64,000 bases of DNA from Siphonodentalium dalli (lineage: Eukaryota; Mollusca; Scaphopoda; Gadilida; Siphonodentaliidae): contig CP136069.1 of NCBI GenBank assembly GCA_032622095.1, positions 169,998,394 to 170,062,393 of the forward strand. The letters are read 5' to 3'. The notes under the pieces were generated by a model. It had not been told where the DNA came from and did not search any database. It saw only the letters and a list, made by a program, of their open reading frames with translations. This document shows positions 19,730-31,564 of this stretch, one piece after another (positions within the stretch are counted from its first letter, which is position 1; the number at the start of each line of letters is the position of its first letter). The position numbers were made by a program, and so were the translations under genes.

Positions 19730-20205
19730 TTATATGTAATACAGAATTTCTTTCCAATGTTTGAAAAGATAAGATTCATAAAATAAATCGGAATTAATGA
19801 TTGCATGCAAAATTGTATTTTCAGATTCAGTCACACGTTCTCTCAGACCATACACATTCTTTCTTATCAACATAGGAACAGAACTCACAACATCCCTGGC
19901 ATACATCCCACTTGCGCTACATCTCCATTCATACCCCATAAACTTCCTATAGGCATTGTTATAACATACAATTAATTTGCGGTAACTGCGCTGGGTGAAA
20001 TTTTCCCACAGAGTACAACAATATAATGATGAAATATAAGCATGAAAAAGATGGCGTTTTACATCAAATGAACACTTGTAAAACTTTTTCATGAGGATAT
20101 TGGAACGGGAACAAATTGATCTATATTGCCTCATAATATCATCATCATCAATAAGATCGTCTCTGAGAATATGTCCAAGGTATTTATAGGCGGGAACAAA
20201 TTTGA
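19730..20205 (-). pseudogene. Second 5'-truncated RT fragment
   Basis: The minus strand encodes YKYLGHIL..., RQYRSICSRSNILMKKFYKC, LYCCTLWENF, CYNNAYRKFMGYEWRCSASG and a terminal KHWKEILYYI, then a stop at 19730. It is the same retrotransposon family as the fragment at 16036-16742, at clearly lower similarity. It is nested inside the old foldback arm and open over about 134 codons. Confidence 0.75.
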
Positions 20206-20929
20206 TTGGTCTTGTTCAGAATTTTGACTGTATTATGTATTGTTCATGTTAATTGATCATTAGAGCAATGAAATATGTCATTCATGTGTCCCAGCCCTTC
20301 CAGTCCCTCAAACAGTCGATGTTATAGAACGCGGTATAAAATTTCTCCAAAAGTCACCATTGGGTTTCTAGTCATATCTCAACAAGAAACGACCAGATAT
20401 GTGCAATGCAAGTGAGGCGTATCACTACTAATGAATATTACAACACGATGGAGCCAAAATGGTCACTTTGTCTCAAAATAGCTGCCAAAATGGCGGCCAA
20501 AATATAGCCCCAACATGCCAAGTAATCTCTTACAAGTTGTGGTTGGTGAATAAAATTGGCTATTCTGTTTTATATACATTGAACACTAACACATTTGACG
20601 CACCTTGGTTAATTGTTACTATTGTAACACCACTGACATTACCAGAAATATTGAATTTTTCTATCAAAATCGGCAAAAATTAACTTTTCATGTCTGGACC
20701 ATGTTTCCAACTATATCAATGGTGTTTAATGTTTTGATCTATCTTAAATACGCAAAAATAATGCTTTTTAGACAAAATTATTCGAGATGGCTTGCAAAAT
20801 GGCAACCGAACGTGGTAAAAACAAGTTGATTTTTCACATATATCCAGACCATTAATCTCTGCTGTCCCGAAAGGGCAGAAAATTGTGACTCATTTGATTA
20901 TTAACCATGTTACTTATACCACTGATTAC

Positions 20930-21650
20930 TAAATGTTTTATTCTGGTTATATGGTCATGGGTGTGACGAATATGTATATGGGTGTGCGGTGTATTGGTAT
21001 ATTTAGAAGGGCTGTGTGGTCATTGGTGGGGTGTCGATGTATACCTGTGGTGACTATATGCATGAGTGGGGTGTATATGTATATATTAAGTGGCTATATG
21101 GCCGATGGTGGGGTGAATTGGTAAACGAGGAGTGACTGTATGTGAGTCTGCATCATCGTATGACCACGGATGTGGTGTGTGGGTATATAGCGAGTTGCTG
21201 AATTGTCATGATTGATTTATATGCAAGTATAAAGTGTATGAATTACTATGTGTGTGGGGGTATTTGTATACATAGAAGGGCTGTAAGACATTTGGTGAGG
21301 TGTATCTGTACAACTGGAGTGACTCTGGTTATGGTTGCAGTGTGTATGTATATCTCGAGTGGCTATATGGCCATGATTGTGGCAAATAGATATAGAGGGA
21401 GTGATATTGTATGGCCAATGGTGAGGCGAATATGTATACAAGACGTGGCTGTATGACCATGTATGTGGTGAACAGGTATACGTGGTATACCTGCATGCTT
21501 TCTAATCATGTGTGGGTTGTACGTTTATACCCATGTGTGGATGTATGGTCATATGAGGTGTATGTATATAAAGTGAGTGGCTACATGGTCATTTGTGCTG
21601 CAATTCCCACTGATATAATTTATTGTCTAACATCTATATATAAGACATAC
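20930..21650. repeat. TATAC-rich minisatellite
   Basis: Irregular units built from GGCTATATGGCCATG, GTGTATATGTATA and GGTATAC recur every 45-65 bp or so. It is the same kind of array as at 41100-42790 and, inverted, 42840-43440. ORFs in it are artefacts of low complexity. Confidence 0.8.
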
Positions 21651-22149
21651 TAGACAAATTACATAATTATACAGAGGGCGGTCTGTAATGCTACCTAAAC
21701 ATTTGTTTTTACTGTGGAACATGCTACAGCCTGACTGCATGTTTAAAGATCCAAGGTTGGCAGCGATGTTGCGCGGTATGACACCGTTAAAGCGACGTGC
21801 ATTTTTCTAACAGTGTATTATACCGGTACATGTAGCCCGGCTGTGTTGCTATTGAGTTTGCTGAAATATTAGGTTACTTCAAGTAACAATTAATATCATT
21901 TCATTTCAAAGGCACATGCAAGTATTAAATGATATTATTAATCCTATATTCCACTCTCACTACTATTACTATTTACATGTAATCCAGGCAGTAGCCATCA
22001 AGGTCTTATTCTTTCTAAGTATTTCTGGTAGTCGATACTCAAGTCAAAAACAAGTACCAACAGTCCTATACACGTACATGGCTGCATATATAAAACATAA
22101 ACTCATTTTGAATGATAAACCATAGGATGGTAGACCGCACATAGTCAAT

Positions 22150-22640
22150 CAAACAATCACTGACAATACTGCCAAGTCCAATATGAATCGTACGTGACGC
22201 GTAGTTGAGCAACCACACACGCTGTTAATCGAATTTGCTTTTTATCGGCGACATAATGCTGATAATAATTTATGTAACACCATGAAATGGCCCCGGTGGA
22301 GAAGACATGACAAATATTGTCATGGATTGTGTAATCTTGTCTGGATTCTGGCCCACAAATCCAACATGACGTAAAGGACGTCATGAACCGTGACAGGACG
22401 TGTGCTCTGGTTTTCATTAAGCTAACTAACGAAATTGGTCTAAATGAAACTAATATGCTTAAATCACATGGGATTTCTTCGGAAGTTGTAAAGTTGACAA
22501 TTTTATTTTCATCTCGTTGGTCCACTGCCGATTCCGCAATTTGACGATCTCAGACAGTTGTTAACCGGAAGTCACGTGTTATTTTCACAAAAAAACGTAG
22601 ACGCCACCAGAAATTGGCTCATAGCTATAGAAACTAGAAT
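22150..22640. repeat. Interspersed repeat, copy 1
   Basis: It pairs in direct orientation with 23725-24185. Shared blocks include ATCGGCGACATAA(T/C)GCT, TTTTCATTAAGCTAACTAACG, GGTCTAAATGAAACTAATATG and GTTAACCGGAAGTCACGTGT. An ORF on the minus strand is open in both copies, but the residues change about as fast as the bases, so I treat it as non-coding. Confidence 0.75.
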
Positions 22641-23724
22641 GCACTCAGAGAGATGCCAACGTGCGCAAAAATGTAATAAACAATAATTTAAAAATAATTT
22701 CACTGTATTTTACTTAATTTATTTAATTTAATTTAATGTTAGCAAAAAAAGACAATTACCATTTCTCATTTCATCACAGATAAAAGGCAAATTACTATAT
22801 TAATCATTTAAGTAATTAAAACCAATTCCATGTTGCCGAAAGGGTGAGACTTTAATATCGATTACATTTTTTTCAGCGGCATATTTTCATTTTCATTTTC
22901 CGATAGTCAAAGTTGACCAAAGGAGCAATTATAAGAAATAATTAATACTATTTGTGTAAATATTGATATCAGCCAATATGCAACAATAAATATCAATAAT
23001 TAATCAATAATTAATCAATAACGATCATTTTATGTAATAATAAACTCTGTGTTTGTGTCAACAAATGCGTTTTGTTTTGTGTTACGTCATTCGTCGTATT
23101 TGACCCGGAACTCGGCTGAAGGTTAGGCTATTCAGCCTATTGCGTCGAATTACGAAATCGCATTTTGAATGTCTCTCTTTTCCCGCACGATAAAAAGAGG
23201 TCTTCGCACGAACCAAACATGATAAAACTTCCCAATTATAAGTAAAGATACCCAAATGAAGGAGTCTATGTAGGTCCCGAAGGAGTCTATAGACTCTTTG
23301 ATGTAGAGTTCTGATGGAGAAAATGTAGGTCGATCTATTTTTGTCATAACTCTGACGTTTTTTGACCTGGGAGAACAAAAATCGAAATCGAGGCTCACTA
23401 CGAGCATGCCAGTTTTAAATATAGAAACAGGGATTCCCGACAAATATCGATATCGGCGACAAACAAATAATCGAAAACAACACATAAAATAAACATAGCA
23501 AAAACGCGACACAGTAAAAAAATCAGAACGCCACGAGGTTTTACGTCGTTTTTGGTGACGTCATGAAGTGAAACGGAGTAGGGTGACACCAACGTACGAA
23601 TCTGTCTGATCGCCATACTGTTGCGCGAGCGCACGTAAATATAGAGAAAATTATATGACGTCATCATTTACCTGCACCTAAGGAATAAACACCAACCCGC
23701 GCTTCGCGCGCTTGTGGTTGGTGA

Positions 23725-24250
23725 TATGAATCCTACGTGACACGTAGTGGAGCAATCACGCTGTGTCTCTAATTTTATTTCTATCGGCGACATAACGCTA
23801 ATAATCATTTATGCAACAGCATGCAATGGCTCCGGTGGAGACGACATGACACGTATTGTCATGAATTGTGCAATCTTGTCTGCATTCTGGCCCGCAAAGC
23901 CAGAATGACGTAAATGACGTCATGAACCGTGTCATGACATCTTCTCTGGTTTTCATTAAGCTAACTAACGGAATTGGTCTAAATGAAACTAATATGTCTA
24001 AATAACATGGGAATTCTTCGGAAGTTGTGACGTTGACAATTTTTTTCTTCATCTCGTTGGTCCACTGCAGATTCCTCAATTTAACAATCTCCAGACAGAG
24101 TTGTTAACCGGAAGTCACGTGTCAATTTCACACAAAAAAAAACGTACACGCCACCAGAATTTGGATCATCGCTATAGCAAATATTGAACAAAATATATGA
24201 CGTCATCATTCACCTGCGTCTAAGGTATACGCACCAACGCGGTTGTGGTT
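23725..24250. repeat. Interspersed repeat, copy 2
   Basis: This is a direct copy of 22150-22640, extended by ATATGACGTCATCATT(C/T)ACCTGC and a CACCAACGCGGTTGTGGTTG end. The same end occurs just upstream at 23650-23722, with a hairpin (CGCGCTTCGCGCG between CACCAAC and GTTGGTG). Two elements of one family therefore abut here. Confidence 0.7.
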
Positions 24251-24962
24251 GCTATTAGGATGCCATTGTATGTGCACATGCACCATTAGAATTGTGAGGT
24301 GAATGTTATAGGCCTAAGATGAAATCCGTACACATATTAATCTTTATATGCTCACTCAGAAATATTTCATTCTTTCAAAAAGATGAGAAGCAGATACCTA
24401 TTTTTATGATTTTGCTTCCGATCATGCTACTACCATTCCACCTTTTTTGAGTTGTAATCAAAAGTTTGAATATGTTAACTAGTAATTGCTGGAAGGAACC
24501 AGGCGGATATAATTTTGTTTCATATTGTTCTGATTTATTTACGGGGGGGGGGGGGGGGGCAATGGAAAAAATAAACAAATTGCACATATGGTGGGATGTG
24601 TGGTCGGGTAGCGGAAGTCATTTTTTCAACTCCGTGCCTGCAAATTTTGTCACGACCGCCCCTCTGAATTATACGCAATTAATATACAGTGCATCATCAC
24701 GCATATAATACATGTAATTAATTTCCCTGTTTAGATTACATCTTTCTACTATGTATTCAGTTTTATAATTTAATTTCATATATTATCTATCATATATGTG
24801 ATTATAATTAAGCAATCATTAATAAATATTTATATGGCAGGACATTTTGCTGGGCTGGTGAGGCCCGCCAGGCGTAGAGATTGCGACCGGGGTTGGGGAG
24901 GGGACTGGATACACTGTGCTCGTGTTCGTTTGCTTCACATACGGTCGCAACACACGGCTTAC
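24250..24962. repeat. Duplicon-shared intron segment, with G-run
   Basis: Positions 24625-24960 match 38575-38900 closely (TGCCTGCAAATTTTGTCACG, ACATCTTTCTACTATGTA), i.e. intron sequence just downstream of the first coding exon in copies A and B. A run of about 17 G lies at 24543-24559. Nothing coding is seen. Confidence 0.6.
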
Positions 24963-25217
24963 CTAAAATTGTATTGGTTTCATCCACAGCGATTAAAATA
25001 GCACCAGGTAACACCTCCAGTATTGACGTCACATAAAATGCGTCCATTGGCCAATCGGGAACAACAGATGTGTATAAATCCATAATCCGCTCGCCGTCGT
25101 CAATAGTCGCCTCTTTAATTGTGAAACTTTTAATTTTCTGTTCCATCGCTCCGGATTCGAACTTCCCAATCTAATGTTTTGATCAAGTGTCGATTGCGTA
25201 GATGTACATGTATATAC
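24963..25217 (-). CDS. GNAT N-acetyltransferase copy A, first coding exon
   Basis: The exon runs from a TTCTTGCAG acceptor (start 25217) to donor AG|GTAAGCC (last base 24963). The start ATG is at 25146-25144, preceded by an in-frame stop in the 5' UTR, so residues 1-61 plus one base are coded here (MEQKIKSFTIKEATIDDGER...). The helix-strand pattern, ending GAILIAVDETNTIL, is the N-terminal arm of a GNAT fold. The split glycine codon joins exactly to the exon at 18072. The same structure with the same 184-nt coding length is found in copies B and D. Confidence 0.85.
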
Positions 25218-25329
25218 CTGCAAGAACAGCAATAATTTGAATTCAAGCTAGATATAGTCCGGCCGCCAACCCACCAATGCATGTTTTAGCGCATACAGTT
25301 TTTCTCTCAGTGGAATCTGGTGGTCTAGG

Positions 25330-25600
25330 GCAAGCTGCAAAACAGAGTTCAGTCCCCTCACTACGCGATGTCTGAACGCTGCCGGCATGTGTTTTTTCTT
25401 AATTAAATCTAACATTTTTTATTGAAGTGTTTTGTCAGTTCCAATTAATTCTGGCTTGATCTAGACAAATTTCAAATGAATATGGACAGTTCAGCTTCTC
25501 AGAATAATGCAGAATGAAATGTAACCTACAAAAATCTCAAATAAATAAATGCGACATTTATTCACATTGCGAGAAGGTATGGGCAGCGGTAAGTCATGTG
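25330..25600. repeat. Duplicon segment upstream of copy A exon, paired with 55380-55625
   Basis: Shared blocks include CAGAGTTCAGTCCC, TCTGGCTTGATCTA and GAATG(A)AATGTAACCTACAAAA. In copy A this lies just upstream of the first coding exon. At 55.4 kb it survives although the exon that should follow is missing. Confidence 0.65.
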
Positions 25601-26127
25601 TAGGGGACTGAACGCTGCATGGAGCTTGTGTCTAGGGTCCACCGGCTGATCCGCCATTAACTGTGGGGAATTTGAAAACAAAGATGATGGTCAAAAATGG
25701 CCTAAATTGTCACAAGACAAGGGCTTGTATCGCCACGGAGTTGAAAAAATAGATAAAAACAGAATATAGACATGGTTATGTTTTCTGAATCAAACTTAAT
25801 AGCTGATAATGGTTTCAAAGATGGCTACCAAGATGGCGGTTTAAACACGCGAAAATCTTAAGTTTTCATAAATTCACATAAAATACTATCAGTTTATGGA
25901 ATATGATGCTACATTTAATTTACTAAACATATTCACTTAAGTATTTATCCATTTCGACATGAATAGAGGCATCAAATCGGAAGCACGAAGAAGAATTTTG
26001 GACACCATTGAAGGATCCAAGCCAAACGGGCGTCTGTATGTTATGTCTGGGATTCTGAGTCTGGGCTCTCAACGCTGGTCTTATTATACGATGCTAGCTC
26101 ATTTGTCGCTGTAGGCAGAATCATTCG

Positions 26128-26518
26128 TTAACCCTTTACCGAACAAACCGGCCAAAACCGGCCAAATAAAGCTTCAACAGCCTAAAATATCTTCGGTCTG
26201 TCTCAACAGAACCATACAAATATGGGTATCATTAGAACCGGCTCCTTGACTACATTGTGATAGTTACAGTTATGCCCTGTGCCAATGCATTCTCTTATAT
26301 ATGCGAGTCGACCATAGGTCGCCTCGCATATATAAGAGAATGCATTGGCCTAAAAAAAAATCTTTTTTTAACATTTTTTCTTACATTCTTTAACAATTTT
26401 ATAATGTTTAATGTCTTAAGCCAATGCATTCTCTTATATATGCGAGGCGACCTATGGTCGACTCGCATATATAAGAGAATGCATTGGCACAGGGCCCTTC
26501 TGTTGGGTAAAGGGTTAA
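26128..26518. mobile_element. piggyBac-like MITE with two internal hairpins, copy 1
   Basis: It is bounded by TTAA on both sides with CCCTTTACC(G/C)AACA / TGTTGGGTAAAGGG ends, the piggyBac pattern. Inside are two long hairpins, each made of ATGCATTCTCTTATATATGC and its complement around GAGTCGACCATAGGTCGCC, in opposite orientations to one another. There is no transposase. A close copy lies at 48413-48811. Confidence 0.85.
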
Positions 26519-26959
26519 ACACAAGCGTGTTTGTTTTTGAAACATCCATGTTTGCGTTCTGGATTTATTATGTACTTATAGATTGATTTTGGGATACGCA
26601 TTTCCAAGCTACCAGTAGATATGCAGTATGTGGCAGCACGAACTGAGAAAAACTATAATGTGAGAGAAAAAATGCTATCACATTGATGTCAACATACAAC
26701 AAGCGGAAAATTAAAGGGAATTGGGTTTCTATCAAATACTCGAGTGTCACATAATTTCACAATATTTCTGCCGAGTACAACGACATATATATTGTATGGC
26801 AGTAACCATTCTCTAACATTTCCTCGAACTCGATAATTTATCGCCAAGTGATACCAACCAAGGGGGTATTGTATCATTCACATTCCTAGTTATGTCAGCA
26901 ATAATTTCCTTGACGAAATTCTCTATCTCGACGGGGTATTGCTCCGAGTCCTAAGTAAG

Positions 26960-27402
26960 GGTTAGAGCACACGAATTGTTCTTTACCGGAATCAATCGAG
27001 TTCAAGACGAGATTTATTCTGGTAAAGAACTATTCGTGTGCTCTGACCGACTTAGAGCACAATTGATCCCACATAATGCAATCAAATGGAAATGTGCCAT
27101 TGAGCGTGTTTTGACCAAGACGCACAATCCGTGCGCTGGCCGCGATTGGACACAATATCCAGTTAGCCACGTCCAACAACGTGATTAACATGCTCTGATC
27201 GCCGTTGAATGTGAATAGATATGTCCGAAACAACACGGACTGGTCCCACTTTAAAGCACCCGTGCGATTTGTCTGTTATGAGTTGCGTGTACCTAACAAT
27301 GGGATAAGCACTGAACTATTCCTTCTCCATTCAGCCTTGGGAATTGGTGTGCTTTACCACAAATCAGGGAACGATTGTAACAATGGGATTGTGCTCTAGA
27401 GT
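26960..27402. repeat. Nested hairpin repeats
   Basis: A hairpin at about 26965-27052 has arms AGAGCACACGAATTGTTCTTTACC and complement. Next to it TAGAGCACAATTGATCCCA (27051) pairs with TGGGATTGTGCTCTA (ends about 27402), giving a MITE-like 350-bp unit. No ORF is supported. Confidence 0.55.
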
Positions 27403-29440
27403 AAATTAAAACGATGCGACTCATATTTGTGTCACCAGAGAGTAGTATGGCAAACGGGGTAATGTTATTATACCACGTCTTGAAACTTTCGCAGTTTTGA
27501 AACGGGAACAGGTATTTTCATCAAGAGACATTGATTTGCGTCAATAATAAATCAGAATTGGGGTCACGAAAATAAAAACAGGTGACAAATATATAGCAAT
27601 ATCACTAAGCAATTATATCAAGTTCGAGATGAAAATCTGTTATTAAAATGCACAGTTACTTCAGTGAATTAGAATATTAGTAACTGATGTCGAATTTCTC
27701 GCACTAGACTTATCCTTGCCCCAAATGAACCAACTGCATAATTCGTAATAACCTAACCCTTTTTGCGAGAGTGTGAGATTGTGTACCGAATTGTTCTCAA
27801 CCGTGATATATAATTACTTGCCCACAGTGCCCAGATGTAATGGTTTCTGTAGTATGAGTATATGGCACCGGATCGTTATAGCCATAAATGAGGTCTTTAA
27901 AACCATATTGCTCCAAATTCTGCCGTTCTCTGCACGATCGCGCGAAGTACCGCTTCAAGAATATCGGATAATGACGTACTGGCCACCAAAAGAGCTGCCA
28001 TTGTTTTGAAGCGGAAGAGTGAATCGCGTGTGTAAGTAACGCCAAAGCCATGCATTGTTTTCATCAATTCTGTGGAGTTTCACACTATATATCCCTGTCG
28101 TATGCAAAGTTGTTTTGGCACGTCTAACGACCGACATTATCCTGACATTTGCGAATCAACAGATCAGGGAGATTATATTTATATTGTAAAGTTATGGGAT
28201 ACACATGAAAACATTTGGATGGCATACTCCCAAATAGTGTCCCTACCCAAATTAAGAGTAGTAAAAGTTAACATACTTTACTTCTATTGCATCATCTTTC
28301 TGTGGTCTCATAAATTATCTCTATCAGGTCAGAATGGCTCTATTTACTTTTGGAATGAAGAATTAGTTTGCTAAATATGTTAATAAAAATCAATCGCAAG
28401 TTCATATTTAATACTAGACGGGTTACCCGGCGTTGCACAGGTTAAAGTGATGTGAAACCCTCTGCATGCTGTGGATATTTGTTAGGAATAGAGAACACTC
28501 TTGCTCAAAGTGTTACACGTATTGTCATAAATTGTATATTCAAATAGCATCACAAGACATGATTCTTACACAGTCATGGAATATTAGTAGTGGCTCACCT
28601 TATAGATTGTCATTTTGGTTATCGCGATTAATCCGTTCGATCAACAAAGATGTATTTACTTATTTGCAACTGCTTATAATTCAGACGTTATAGCATGATA
28701 CATGAACATCGTAAACACATTAGTTCGCAAAAATAAAAGACGACATGTTTTTTTTTACATATAGAGATGTATCAATACATCTTGTGAGTTGGACTAAGAT
28801 CATGGGGACACCTGGCTATCATCTTTCCATGAAGATACAGATGTTTTAAAGAAATGTCAAGGTGCTCCTCTGTTCATGGTTCTATATATTGGCTACATAT
28901 TCTCATTCTCAGTTTAAAAGAATTGTTGCTACGCTTTTATATCAGCTACGTATTCCCTGACACAGAGCGAGATTTTGAGTTGTTTACGCCAGTCGACGAG
29001 TCTGTTCAAATATACCCTTGTCAGATGTCAGTATTGGAGGACCCTGAAAAGTCATTTGCTACTGATTGCGTTTTCTTTTATATCAGAAGAAAATATATTT
29101 GACTGCACAATGAGACCACTATTTTTGAACAACCCTTCGATACATTTCCATATCTCTTGACAAATTGTAACTTTTTTTGTGGAAACTATATTGAATGGAA
29201 CAGGCTCAATTGTTTTATAATATATACATGAGCCATTCTAATATCCTAGTCTAGCCTGACTATGCCACCCCTCGAATATACAACATAATATTTGTCAAAT
29301 GTATTATGCATTAATATGTGTATATTTAAATAAAATATCCTATCCTATCCTATCCTATCCTATCCAATCCTCCGACGGTTCGAGGTCTCTCAGTTTGCAA
29401 GAAAAATAGAATGATAAATATACTTTTATTTCTTCTTCTA
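27403..29440. other. Intronic/intergenic DNA, little recognisable
   Basis: No gene is seen. At about 28410-28445 ATACTAGACGGGTTACCCGG CGTTGC marks a fragment of a widespread repeat also seen at 15081 and (inverted) 37610. A pentanucleotide microsatellite (TATCC)n lies at about 29338-29368. Confidence 0.45.
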
Positions 29441-29469
29441 TGTATCTGTTTTTGCTAGCTGATTCCCAT

Positions 29470-30835
29470 CCCCATATAAATATGACAGTTGAGAAGATAT
29501 TTTTGTTCAAGTGACTTAACTGGGTCACCATTTGTCGAGATTGTGAAATTTGAACGCCAAAAACCCCTTATGGAGATGGCCTGGGTGACTATATATAATT
29601 TATAGGTGGATATCGGCGAATAGCAATCAATGATAGTGCATATCCTCTCGCCGTCCGTGACCAAAACGACACCAAATGTGATTTAATTAATCGTATCATT
29701 AGAGAAGAACGTGTATGAATTTGTGGAAATTAGTGCTAAATATATGTGTATCAGCTTTGATGCAACTGACATCCCCATGCATGACTTTAACGGCGCCAGC
29801 TTTGACATATTTAAACCACGTCCATTGGACTCATGGATGCATGATATACTGGAGATGAGTATATATATGTTTGGTGGTAATCGGCAACTAAACAAATTAT
29901 GATCATAGTTATGACCCCCAATCTCTCACCCAAATGGCAGCAATTTTGCGTCTTTAAATCACACGATTATATTCCTCGTATCATGGAGAAGAATAATATA
30001 TCAATTTGGTGGAAATCTGCGCTAAAAATAGTTTACTAAATCAATTGTTGATGCCCCCTGCAACGCTGACACTAACAGCGCCATATCGCGGAGGTGATTA
30101 TGTATTTGTTTGGTGGAAATCGGCGACAAAACTATTTCACCATATGTTTTAAATTTTGCCGCCCTTCCCCCTTTTCGTCACCTGACACCAACAGCGTCAT
30201 TTTAGAAATTTTTTTAACCCACACCATTATCTTCCTTGTAAAAAGGTACCATGGTAGACCGCCTTGGTGCCATCTTGATTGTACTCCGTGAAGTTATATA
30301 TAGAACACATACTGACAGACTGAATGGCAGACAGCACGATTTGATTCCTCGTATCATTTGAGAAGAAAGTGTATGAATTTGATGGTAATTGGTACTAGCA
30401 ATATTTTTGTCAGTTTTGTTGATCATGCCGTCCCTATTTCGCACTAAAGCGACGCCACTTTTGTCACCATTAAATCTCACACTTAGGCTACATTATGGAG
30501 ATGCATATATATAACATTGGTGAAAATTGGCGAGTATCGGATTCGTGTCAGAATTAAGGTCCCCATATCTCTCACCCAAACGGCACCAATTTGGTGTATC
30601 TACGGTTAGCTTCCTCGTATCACGGAGAATATGTATCATTCTATGTGTCCCTCTCACCTCTATGCACCACTGACTCGAATGGCCCCACTTATGATATCCT
30701 TAGACCACACAATTACACTCCTGATATCATGGAGATGATTATTTATAAGTTTGGTGCTAATCGACGACAACGGTATATCTCGTTTTATTCCAACATCTCT
30801 GCTCTTGTATGTACATCTAGGTAATCCACACGTGA
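29470..30835. repeat. Degenerate dimeric tandem repeat
   Basis: Two alternating blocks recur: 'CCTCGTATCAT-GAGAAGAA...GAATTTG-TGG-AATT' at about 29692, 29977, 30348 and 30610, and 'GGAGATGATTAT-TATTTGTTTGG-GG-AATCGGCGAC' at about 29570, 29848, 30089, 30495 and 30725. The dimer period is roughly 230-400 bp. The copies are old and irregular. No coding role is seen. Confidence 0.65.
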
Positions 30836-31445
30836 TCACAAGATAGAATTGACGTACATGTGTATATTGGACATGAACAAAATTGACAATGCGACTTAAC
30901 TCGATGTATACCGTTAGTCTGTTGATATTTTCTGCAGAATGCATGGGTGCTAATTTACATAGATGGTCGGTAATATAAATATAATCAAATCACATTTCGC
31001 TAACTGCCTTAACGTTGGCAATACACATCACACAAGCTGTTACGGGTCTAAATTGTATATTTCGTATATTGGAAATGAAAATACTATAACGCGAAAAGAG
31101 GCTTACCTCGAAGTTTCAACTCTGTTTCATAGTACAGGTGTGTGTAACATGGCAGTGATTGCTGGTGCACTGTGTTCATGCTTTTATATGTTCTTTGTGA
31201 CATAGACTGACAGATACGCGGGTATTTAGTAATGTTAAAGCACGACAACATATGTACTGTCACTCTGAGGAAGTTTTGTTGATCTTAAAATTACATTATC
31301 TCTAAGTTTTAAGGACAAAACTATGGAGGAAAAATAAGGAGGACATTTTCTGAGATGCGGAAAACAATGCTATTGTGTCCCCTTGATGAAACAACCTACC
31401 ACACGCTCATACGGGGACGAAATACTAAACATTTCAATTACTTAC

Positions 31446-31564
31446 GTTTTGAGTCCAGAAGTAATCAATCGTCTGCAGGACAGAGACATGCGCACACGAC
31501 AAAATAATACAAAACACTCTGAATGTATTGCCAAAGTTTCCAACCTGCCTTAAGCCCTTATATA
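31446..31564 (-). promoter_or_regulatory. TATA promoter and 5' exon for GNAT copy A
   Basis: On the minus strand TATATAAG (31564-31557) is followed about 30 nt later by a likely transcription start and an exon ending AAAAC|GTAAGTAATTG (last exon base 31446). The same promoter-exon-donor is conserved at 50560-50666. As the next downstream acceptor on this strand is the one before the copy A start codon (25217), it is most simply the non-coding first exon of that gene. A short upstream ORF (starting at the ATG at 31490-31488) would run into the second exon out of frame with the enzyme. The assignment is an inference. Confidence 0.5.

Larger units (their letters stand above)
18800..21660. mobile_element. 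Old single-arm copy of the foldback-like element
   Basis: The segment follows the order of one arm of the 39356-45244 element. It has repeated 'TTACACTTTCGCGTA...CTTAAGAAACAA..TTCCTGG' blocks (18900-19260), then the ATTAGAGCAATGAAATATG region and the 'ACAAGTTGTG..TGG' and 'TACATTGAACACTAACA' regions (20230-20900), then the TATAC-rich minisatellite (20930-21650). It is much more diverged and lacks the second arm. An RT fragment interrupts it at 19730-20205. It lies in the intron of GNAT copy A. Confidence 0.65.

Noticed and set aside
22157-22525. 122-codon minus-strand ORF as a gene
   Set aside because: It lies in a repeat present twice, residue divergence is as high as base divergence, and no domain is recognised. 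It is kept only as a low-interest finding.
25130-25160. tRNA-like B-box (GTTCGAATCC on the minus strand)
   Set aside because: No A-box at the right distance and no cloverleaf. It lies in the conserved 5' UTR of the GNAT exon.
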